Positions 22,703 through 29,813 of a DNA stretch of 29,813 nt are shown here, in pieces. The notes under the pieces are model-generated. The model did no database searches. It was not told the DNA's origin and saw only the letters and a list, made by a program, of their open reading frames with translations. The translations under genes were made by a program, and so were the position numbers. Source of the stretch: CALCHX01 sp035761165. GTDB lineage: Bacteria; Gemmatimonadota; Gemmatimonadetes; Gemmatimonadales; Gemmatimonadaceae. Numbering within the stretch: position 1 is the stretch's first letter; every line of letters starts with the position of its first letter. The DNA lies in NCBI GenBank assembly GCA_035761165.1, contig DASTRO010000195.1, positions 1 to 29,813 on the forward strand. The letters are read 5' to 3'.

Positions 22703-23887
22703 TCAGCGTGGGGGCTCGGCGGTGGGGACGTGGAGGGCGGCGAGGGCGCTGTCGGGCGGCTCGGCGCCGGAACGCGCCGGTGGCTCGGTGGCGGCGCCGT
22801 CGGCGCGGGCGTACTCCAGCGCGTCCGCGTAGGCGCCCTCGCCCGCGCCGATGGCGCCGTCAGCGCGGATGGGGCGCTCCACGTCGGGGTGCCGCCGCCC
22901 CGTCAGCGCGCCGATGGCGAGACCGGCCAGGCCGGCGCCGGCGACCGCGAGCAGCTGCCGGTTGAGGCGCAGCGCCAGCTCCCAGCTCTCCCACTTCGAC
23001 CGGCGGTCGAAGCGGCCGTGCGCCGCCCAGTCGCCGGGCACGGGCTGGAAGAGGTTGTCGGGGCGGTCCGGGTCCTCCGGCTCGTTCGTCTGCTCCCCCT
23101 CGTACGCCACGTCGGCCAGGTAGTGGTCCAGGTAGCCCGGGATCACCTTGTTGCCGAGCACCGCCTTCACCGTGGGCCAGGCCACCATCAGCTCGCGCCC
23201 CACGTCGTGCTGCGCGGCGTGGAACACCGCCTCGGCGCCCACCTCGGGCTGGAAGATCGGGGGCACCGGCTGCGGGCGGTTGGGCAGCCGGTTGCGCGTC
23301 CAGTCGAACTGCGGCGTGTTGAGCGCCGGCATGTGCACCATCGTCACGCGCACGTTGCTGCCGTCGTGGATCAATTCGGACCGCAGGGACGCCGTAAATC
23401 CGACGATCGCGTGCTTGGCCGCGCAGTAGGCCGACTGCAGCGGGATGCTGCGGTAGGCGAGGGCGGAGCCCACCTGCACGATGACGCCGCGGTCGCGCGG
23501 CAGCATGCGGTGCAGGGCGGCCAGCGTGCCATGGACGTAGCCCAGGTACGTCACCTCGGTCACGCGCCGGAACTCGGCCGCCGTCATCTCCTTGATGGGG
23601 GAGTAGACGGAGACCATGGCGTTGTTGACCCAGACGTCGATCGGCCCGAGCTCGCGCTCGGTGGTCTCGGCGGCGGCCTCGACCGCGTCGGCGTCGGCGA
23701 CATCGGTGGGGAGGACGAGGGCGCGGCCGCCGCCCGCCTCCACCTCGCGCGCGGCGGCCTCCAGCCGCTCGCGGCCACGCGCGAGGAGGGCGACGTGCGC
23801 GCCCTCGCGCGCGAAGCGCTGGACGATGGCGCGCCCCAGTCCCGCCGAGGCGCCGGTGACGCAGACGACCTGCCGTGGCTCCGGCAT
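22703..23887 (-). CDS. Short-chain dehydrogenase/reductase with C-terminal membrane segment
   Basis: This 394-aa protein has a classical SDR domain (residues 1 to about 250): cofactor motif TGASAGLG at 11-18, NNAM at 88-91 instead of the usual NNAG, catalytic S141, and Y154/K158 in YCAAK. The C-terminal 140 residues are longer than a standard SDR. They include a region common to large 'SDR family oxidoreductase' proteins (YLDHYLADVAYEGEQTNEP), a hydrophobic helix near 325-340 (LLAVAGAGLAGLAIGAL) and a disordered alanine/proline tail. It would reduce or oxidise a hydroxyl/carbonyl group with NAD(P); the substrate is unknown. The ATG at 23887 has GGAGG eight or so bases upstream. It heads the run SDR - ASRT-like - membrane protein - lipoprotein. 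Confidence 0.9.
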   Translation of the reverse strand: MPEPRQVVCVTGASAGLGRAIVQRFAREGAHVALLARGRERLEAAAREVEAGGGRALVLPTDVADADAVEAAAETTERELGPIDVWVNNAMVSVYSPIKEMTAAEFRRVTEVTYLGYVHGTLAALHRMLPRDRGVIVQVGSALAYRSIPLQSAYCAAKHAIVGFTASLRSELIHDGSNVRVTMVHMPALNTPQFDWTRNRLPNRPQPVPPIFQPEVGAEAVFHAAQHDVGRELMVAWPTVKAVLGNKVIPGYLDHYLADVAYEGEQTNEPEDPDRPDNLFQPVPGDWAAHGRFDRRSKWESWELALRLNRQLLAVAGAGLAGLAIGALTGRRHPDVERPIRADGAIGAGEGAYADALEYARADGAATEPPARSGAEPPDSALAALHVPTAEPPR

Positions 23888-23993
23888 CCCTGATCCCTCC
23901 CTGCTGCTGCCCGCGCGGGTGGCGAGCGCGCGAGCGGCGCACTCGCAGCCGGCGCGCCGCGGGACGCGCCGGTGTCCGCTGCGGCGTGCAGCA

Positions 23994-24080
23994 ATCCTGC
24001 CAGCAGGATCGCGATGCGGCGTCCGCGTACGACGTCCGCGTACGACGTCCGCGTGCGGCGTCCGCGTGCGACGTCCGCGA
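23994..24080. promoter_or_regulatory. Palindrome plus four 13-nt direct repeats in front of the SDR gene
   Basis: A 16-bp dyad, ATCCTG-CCAG-CAGGAT, lies at 23994-24009. Next to it GTCCGCGTACGAC is repeated twice exactly (24021-24046), then with two and one changes (24047-24072), then a partial copy. The set lies between the MarR stop (24088) and the SDR start (23887). The dyad has the size of a MarR-type operator and the 13-mers look like iterated protein-binding sites; both roles are inferred. Confidence 0.5.
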
Positions 24081-24087
24081 CGGGGCG

Positions 24088-24831
24088 TCAGCGACGGGGT
24101 CTGGTCGGTGGGCCGTCGCCGCCGTGTCGGTGGCGCGCCGCTCGCGGCATGGCGCCGGTAGAGCGGGCGGCGCGACCGGCGGCGGGGCGTGCGCTCACGG
24201 CCGCCGGTGCGCGGGCGGCCGGCGCGCCGTCGCGGGCGGTCGAGCAGACGAAGGCGTCGCACCAGGCGGTGAGGGCGTCGGCGAGCTGCCGGCGCTGGGC
24301 GGCCGGCAGGGTGCGCAGCGCGGCGAGCAGCCGCGCCTGGGCCGACGGGGGCGCCTTGGCGAGGAGGCGGCGCGCGGCGGCGGTGACGCCGAGCTGCGTG
24401 CGTCGGGCGTCGTCCGCCCCCACCTGGCGGGCGACGAGCTCGGCCGCCACCAGGCGGCTGACCACGCCCGACACCGAGTTGTGCCGGGTCACGGTGCGCG
24501 CGGCGAGCTCGTTCAGCGAGTCGGCCGGTGCGCGCGCCAGCTCCTCGAGCACGAAGAGCTGGGCGCCGCTGAGGCCGAGCTCGCGCTCCACGGCGCGATT
24601 GGCCACACGGAGCTCCTGCTGGATCTGGCGCAGCGCGTCGAGCGCGAGACCGATGCTGGGGTCGCCCGTGCGGGCCTCCGTCTGGCGGGCGTCACCCCCG
24701 CGCACGTCGCCGCCACGTGCGGCGGTCGCGTCTCCTGCGGTCTCGCGCGTGGCCGTCCCGCGCCCCGCCACCCCTCGCGCGATCAGGCCGCGCGCCGCGC
24801 CCCCCGTTCCGGCCATCCGTCGTGTCGCCAT
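24088..24831 (-). CDS. MarR-family transcriptional regulator
   Basis: This 247-aa protein carries a MarR winged helix at about residues 58-195: LALDALRQIQQELRVANRAV, LGLSGAQLFVLEELARAP, the recognition helix LAARTVTRHNSVSGVVSRLV, and the wing LVARQVGADDARRTQLGVT. It is about 100 residues longer than typical. The extra N-terminal (1-55) and C-terminal (200-247) parts are arginine/alanine-rich and likely disordered. The ATG at 24831 is well supported by AAAGGAGG. The gene follows a PAS protein by 14 nt, so the two are probably one unit. MarR proteins usually respond to phenolic or oxidative signals and act on adjacent genes; here the SDR operon (23887) or its own unit are the candidates. Confidence 0.9.
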   Translation of the reverse strand: MATRRMAGTGGAARGLIARGVAGRGTATRETAGDATAARGGDVRGGDARQTEARTGDPSIGLALDALRQIQQELRVANRAVERELGLSGAQLFVLEELARAPADSLNELAARTVTRHNSVSGVVSRLVAAELVARQVGADDARRTQLGVTAAARRLLAKAPPSAQARLLAALRTLPAAQRRQLADALTAWCDAFVCSTARDGAPAARAPAAVSARPAAGRAARSTGAMPRAARHRHGGDGPPTRPRR

Positions 24832-24845
24832 CCTACCCGCCTCCT

Positions 24846-25469
24846 TTACAGCAGCCCCGCCGCGTCCCCGTGGCCGAGGTCGTGGAGCGCCCAGTGCACG
24901 CACCGCTCGGTCCCGGGGCCGTGGCAGCGTGGCTTGAGCGTGACCTCCACCTCGTGCTCGAAGCCCTGGCTGGAGCGCAGCCGGAGCATCAGCGTGCGGC
25001 GGCCCACCTGGTGCGCCGCGGCGAGGAGGGCCTGCCGGAACGCGCGCCGCTCGCGCACCGCGACGAAGCGGACCAGCAACTGCCCGGCCAGCGGTGCGTG
25101 GCCGGCGCCGCCGAGCAGCCGCAGGGCATGCTGGTTGGCCTCGCGCACGCGGCCGTGCAGGTCGGTGACGAGCAGCGCCACCGGCGCCGCGTCGAACAGA
25201 TGCCGGTAGCGGGCCAGCGTGCGCTCCAGCGCGGCGGCCATCTCGTGCAGCGCCTCGTCCTCCGCGCGCATCTCCTCGGCGGCCAGCTCGAGGCCGGCGC
25301 GCAGCTCCTCGGCCGCGTCGCGGGCGGGAGCGGTGGCGGCCGTGCCCGAGGGCGCCGCCGGCGGCCCGGCGAGATGCTCGTGCACCCGGGCGATCCACTC
25401 GATGGTCCGCGCACGTACGTCGTGCAGCGTTCCCTCCCCGCCGGTCGTGACGGTCGTCATCAGGTGCAT
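24846..25469 (-). CDS. PAS-domain sensor protein without output domain
   Basis: This 207-aa protein has an N-terminal helical region of about 85 residues (ERTLARYRHLFDAAP, with acidic AEELRAGLELAAEEMRAEDEAL before it, probably coiled coil) followed by one PAS domain (about 90-205: APVALLVTDLHGRVREANQHALRLL, then RRTLMLRLRSSQGFEHEVEVTL). No kinase, cyclase or DNA-binding domain follows, so it must signal through a partner, perhaps the MarR encoded 14 nt downstream. The start at 25469 is chosen for the AGGAG ahead of it; an ATG at 25460 is an alternative. It is divergent from the small-protein gene at 25878. Confidence 0.82.
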   Translation of the reverse strand: MHLMTTVTTGGEGTLHDVRARTIEWIARVHEHLAGPPAAPSGTAATAPARDAAEELRAGLELAAEEMRAEDEALHEMAAALERTLARYRHLFDAAPVALLVTDLHGRVREANQHALRLLGGAGHAPLAGQLLVRFVAVRERRAFRQALLAAAHQVGRRTLMLRLRSSQGFEHEVEVTLKPRCHGPGTERCVHWALHDLGHGDAAGLL

Positions 25470-25877
25470 CGGAGCTCCTGGGGCGGTCGCTGCCGACGTC
25501 GACAGGGTCGGGCGGCAGGCATGGCGTGGTCGGTCCCGCCGGGGGCGGCTGCAGGATGCGCACCGGGCGGTCGTGCCGTGCGCGCAGCATATGTTCCGGC
25601 CCCGCGCCAGGCAATCACGGCGTGACCGCGGCGCAGCCGTCGTGTTCGCTTGCACCGCGTCCGGGGCGGTCGTAGTAATGGGACGTGTCGGGGCAGACAC
25701 GACGCGTTAGCGACCCGGTACCTCCGGGGTACCGACGGTCATGTCGGCACCGACACGATGCGCGATCGTCCAGGGTCGGCGCCGCGTCGTGCCGGCGCCG
25801 TGGACGGCGGAGCGGGGATGCGAGCACCGTACGACAGCCATGCGGACCGGGGCCGTGCTCACCGGTGGAGACGGCGG
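25470..25877. promoter_or_regulatory. Divergent control region between the PAS gene and the small-protein pair
   Basis: This 408-nt gap has no convincing gene. A plus-strand promoter candidate is TTGCAC (25650-25655), 17 nt, TAGTAA (25673-25678). Just downstream are two related dyads: 25685-25704 (CGTGTC paired with GACACG) and 25741-25760 (TGTCGG paired with CCGACA), matching at 15 of 20 positions and 56 bp apart. Between them CGGTACC (25716-25722) and GGTACCG (25728-25734) form a further hairpin. The first dyad covers the expected transcription start, as a repressor site would. Confidence 0.5.
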
Positions 25878-26213
25878 ATGATCAGTCCGGGAGAGGAAGG
25901 CTCGCAGGCGTCGTCCGCCGATCGCGACGTCGGGTTCTCGCCGTCGCCGTTCGACCTGTCGGGAGCGCTGCGCGCCGCCATGGGTGCCGCACGCCCGCCG
26001 GGCGCCGAGGGTGACGAGCAGCTGCGGGTGGCGCTCGTGCGCATCTGTCGCGAGGCGCAGCGGGAGGGGATCCCGGTGGAGCGCGTGCTCGTGCAGTTCA
26101 AGCAGCTCTGGCAGGAGGCGGCCGACCTGGAGGACGGCCGCACGCAGGCGTCGCAGGAGCGGCTCGCCCGGCTCGTCTCGTCCTGCATCGTCAGCTATTA
26201 CGAATCGCGGTGA
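25878..26213 (+). CDS. Small protein of unknown function, first of a paralogous pair
   Basis: This 111-aa protein is mostly helical and charged after a short N-terminal linker. Its second half (about residues 50-111) contains VALVRICREAQREGIPVERVLVQ, LWQEAADLE, and ends LVSSCIVSYYESR. The next gene encodes a clear paralogue with the same spacing of VR..(E)R..G..(L)..VL, a leucine repeat, and a final YY-x-x-D/R. No catalytic or metal-binding motif is visible. Start at 25878 chosen for the GGTGGAG ahead of it and because similarity to the paralogue lies downstream; an in-frame ATG at 25818 is an alternative. I do not recognise the family. Confidence 0.68.
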   Translation: MISPGEEGSQASSADRDVGFSPSPFDLSGALRAAMGAARPPGAEGDEQLRVALVRICREAQREGIPVERVLVQFKQLWQEAADLEDGRTQASQERLARLVSSCIVSYYESR

Positions 26214-26277
26214 GGCGGCCCGGCGGCCCCCAGCCCGGCGGGCCGCGCCGCGCACCGACACGCTGGAGTCGTGCGAC

Positions 26278-26601
26278 ATGACCGCAGCCCACCATCCGGA
26301 GCCGGCCGGCTCCCGTGCCGTCCCGCCGACGCCGGTCGCTCCCGCCCCCGCCACGCCCCACGCCCGCGCCCTCGTCGCCGCCCTGGCCACCGGCGAGCCG
26401 CTGCGCGCGCCCGTCGACACCGCCGTGCGCGCCTTCGTGCGCACGGAGCGGAACGCCGGGCGCGAGCTCGACGACGTGCTGACCAGCCTGCGTACCCTGC
26501 TCCGCGAGCACGTGGAGCCGCCGCTCCCCACGGAGACGCGCGCCGCGCTGCGTGAGGCGGCCGCCTGGTTCGCCGTCTCGGAGTACTACCGCGCCGACTG
26601 A
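26278..26601 (+). CDS. Small protein of unknown function, second of a paralogous pair
   Basis: This 107-aa protein has a proline/alanine-rich N-terminus (1-35), then a helical region: VDTAVRAFVRTERNAGRELD, DVLTSLRTLLREHV, and a C-terminal WFAVSEYYRAD. It aligns with the protein encoded 64 nt upstream through the R/E-rich helix, the VL..L..L pattern and the YY ending. The two genes are co-directional and probably in one transcript. The start at 26278 has GGAG about 11 nt upstream. Its stop is followed by a strong hairpin shared with the convergent CheR gene. Function unknown; the size and helical make-up suggest a protein-binding adaptor, which is speculation. Confidence 0.68.
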   Translation: MTAAHHPEPAGSRAVPPTPVAPAPATPHARALVAALATGEPLRAPVDTAVRAFVRTERNAGRELDDVLTSLRTLLREHVEPPLPTETRAALREAAAWFAVSEYYRAD

Positions 26602-26604
26602 GCG

Positions 26605-26630
26605 GGCGCGCGGGCGCGCGCCCGCGCGCC
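26605..26630. terminator. Hairpin between convergent genes
   Basis: GGCGCGCGGGC (26605-26615) and GCCCGCGCGCC (26620-26630) form a perfect 11-bp stem with a 4-nt loop. It fills the 29 nt between the stop at 26601 (plus strand) and the cheR-like stop at 26631 (minus strand). There is no T-run, but the strength and placement fit a terminator used from both sides. Confidence 0.65.
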
Positions 26631-28535
<1,905 letters not shown>

Positions 28536-28545
28536 GGGAGGGCGA

Positions 28546-28636
28546 GCGATCAGCGATCAGCGGTCAGCGATGAGCGGCGAGCGATGAGGAGCCTGGCGTC
28601 TCGTGTCTCGTGTCTCGAGCCTAGAGCCTCGAGCCC
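28546..28636. repeat. Thirteen-unit heptamer array between the cheR-like and cheB-like genes
   Basis: Thirteen 7-nt units keep exact phase while the sequence drifts: GCGATCA twice, GCGGTCA, GCGATGA, GCGGCGA, GCGATGA, GGAGCCT, GGCGTCT, CGTGTCT twice, CGAGCCT, AGAGCCT, CGAGCCC. It occupies most of the 115-nt gap, leaving little room for a promoter. Confidence 0.9.
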
Positions 28637-28650
28637 ACCGCCGGCCCCAC

Positions 28651-29724
28651 TCACGGCGCGCCGGTGTCGGCGATCTCCTCGGCGGCGGGCTCGCGGTTGG
28701 TGGCGCCGAAGTTCGTGGTGTGCAGGACGCGGGCGATGAGGTGCGCGCGCTCCTCGAGCAGGCGGGCCTTCTCGGCGTAGCGGCGCTGGCGCTCCAGGTG
28801 ACGCTGGGCGCCGGCGCGGTCGGCCATGCGCTGGGTGAGCGCGGCCTGCTCCTCGAGCGCGGTGAGTGCCGTCCAGAGCGCCGCCTCGATGGAGACGCTC
28901 TTCGCCTCGTGCAGCACCTCCTCCGAGAAGGCATGGCCCACGCGGCAGCGGTAGCGCACGATCTCGCCGTTCGCGATCGCCCACAGGGCGCCGTGGCATT
29001 CCGGGCAGGTGAAGCCGGACAGGCGGCCGCCGAGCGCCTCGTTCTGGCGCGCCCCACCGTCGATCTCCTCCGCCCCACGCTGGGTCTCGAGCTCGTCGGC
29101 CATCGGTCTCGGCTCCTGGTGGAGGGCCCACCCGTGGACCAGACGCGCCAGTAGCGGCGCGATCTCCGCCAGCGGGACCACGTGATCCACCCGCACGCGT
29201 TCCACCGCGTTGCGGGGCATGCCGTCGAACAGCGCCTCGTCGGGATCCTGCACGACGGCGAGGCCGCCGGCGCGCTTGATCATCCCCAGACCGAGGGTGC
29301 CGTCGTCCAGCGAGCCCGAGAGCACGACGCCGACGACGGCCGGGCCGTATGCGTCCGCGGCCGAGCGGAAGAGCGGGTCCACCGCCGGCCGCATGCCGTT
29401 CTCGCGCGGGCCGCGTAGCAGCTTCAGCCGGCCGTCCTTGACGAGCAGATGGAAGTCGGGAGGTGCGACGAAGACGTGTCCCGGCACGATCGGCTCACCG
29501 TCCCGCGCGTGACTGACGTCGAGCGCGGCACGCCGGCCCAGGATGCGCGGCAGCACGCTGGGCGCGCCACTGGCGACGTGCAGCACGACGAGCACGGCCG
29601 CCGGCAGGTCGGCCGGCAGGCGGGAGATGACCTCCTGCAGCGCCTCCACGCCGCCGGCCGAGGCACCGATCACGATGACGGCCCTGGCCGGCTGCGGGCC
29701 GTCCACGCCGCCGGCCGGCGTCAT
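28651..29724 (-). CDS. cheB: CheB-like methylesterase with zinc-ribbon-like C-terminus, no receiver domain
   Basis: This 357-aa protein starts directly with the CheB catalytic domain. Catalytic residues are visible: S22 in IGASAGG, H49 in VVLHVASG and the aspartate in LSGSLDDGTLG (about 141). The family motif GHVFVAPPDFHLLV is present. After residue 220 comes a CPECHG ... YRCRVGHAF pair (about 240-262), a zinc-ribbon-like module, and a helical C-terminus (ALEEQAALTQRMADRAGAQRHLERQRRY). CheB removes methyl groups from receptors that CheR adds. The lack of the N-terminal receiver domain means it is not controlled by CheA phosphorylation in the usual way. The ATG at 29724 fits homology; an in-frame TTG at 29790 would add a repeat-encoded leader. 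Paired with the cheR-like gene downstream. Confidence 0.9.
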   Translation of the reverse strand: MTPAGGVDGPQPARAVIVIGASAGGVEALQEVISRLPADLPAAVLVVLHVASGAPSVLPRILGRRAALDVSHARDGEPIVPGHVFVAPPDFHLLVKDGRLKLLRGPRENGMRPAVDPLFRSAADAYGPAVVGVVLSGSLDDGTLGLGMIKRAGGLAVVQDPDEALFDGMPRNAVERVRVDHVVPLAEIAPLLARLVHGWALHQEPRPMADELETQRGAEEIDGGARQNEALGGRLSGFTCPECHGALWAIANGEIVRYRCRVGHAFSEEVLHEAKSVSIEAALWTALTALEEQAALTQRMADRAGAQRHLERQRRYAEKARLLEERAHLIARVLHTTNFGATNREPAAEEIADTGAP

Positions 29725-29743
29725 TGCGCGGTCATCGGTCGTG

Positions 29744-29764
29744 CCGTGGGCCGTGGGCCGTGGG
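29744..29764. repeat. Three exact CCGTGGG heptamers upstream of the cheB-like gene
   Basis: Three consecutive CCGTGGG units (followed by the related GCGCGGT) lie 20 nt upstream of the start codon at 29724. This is the rightmost member of the set of 7-nt arrays at gene junctions. Beyond it (29765-29813) nothing is evident. Confidence 0.85.
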
Positions 29765-29813
29765 GCGCGGTGGGGGTGCTCACCCGGCAAACATACGCGC
29801 CGCGTGGCGCCGG

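Noticed and set aside
24021..24080. Replication-origin iterons
   Set aside because: The 13-mers lack an adjacent AT-rich stretch, DnaA boxes or a rep gene; an operator array is more likely.

Overview
The window is GC-rich throughout and densely coded, mostly on the minus strand. Three things point to a soil-type member of the Gemmatimonadota or a close relative such as an acidobacterium: PadR regulators paired with very large MacB/FtsX-type permeases that lack an ATPase (the 'ADOP' arrangement), an Alternative Complex III operon, and abundant short tandem repeats between genes. I infer this from family content only; there is no rRNA or marker gene to confirm it. I see no tRNA, rRNA, insertion sequence, integrase or CRISPR array.

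Layout. (1) 1-3865: two divergent PadR-permease pairs. The left one runs off the window edge; the right one is a PadR gene followed 2 nt later by a 907-aa permease. The intergenic space holds several dyads that are good operator candidates. (2) 3912-4382: a small unknown membrane protein. (3) 4477-15847, minus strand: a tightly packed respiratory operon that starts with a large flavin/iron-sulfur dehydrogenase of the YdiJ/GlcD-GlpC type, continues with a PPC/DUF296 protein, and then the six Alternative Complex III genes actA-B-C-D-E-F. Almost every junction is a 4-nt ATGA/GTGA overlap. An unknown membrane protein (15861-16655) lies just upstream. (4) 16976-20871: a thiamine-diphosphate pyruvate oxidase-like enzyme, an enolase-superfamily enzyme and a monohaem cytochrome c with a histidine-rich tail, separated by repeat-rich gaps. 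(5) 21091-23887: a helix-hairpin-helix lipoprotein, a membrane protein, a protein of the Anabaena sensory rhodopsin transducer family and a short-chain dehydrogenase. (6) 24088-26601: a MarR regulator and a PAS protein, divergent from two small paralogous proteins of unknown function. (7) 26631-29724: a stand-alone CheR-PAS-coiled coil-PAS protein and a CheB-like methylesterase.

How it fits together. The respiratory block is the functional core. A flavin/Fe-S 2-hydroxyacid dehydrogenase, and probably the pyruvate oxidase-like enzyme, would deliver electrons to the quinone pool. Alternative Complex III then oxidises quinol and passes electrons to cytochrome c. No terminal oxidase is present here. 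The right third looks like signalling genes.

The most unusual feature is structural. Nearly every gene junction that is not a direct overlap carries tandem repeats with a 7-nt period but a different sequence at each site. In two cases they run into the reading frame of the next gene, at the N-termini of ActB and ActE. A roughly 60-bp dispersed element with a G-run/C-run core occurs twice, each time upstream of a minus-strand gene and next to heptamer arrays.
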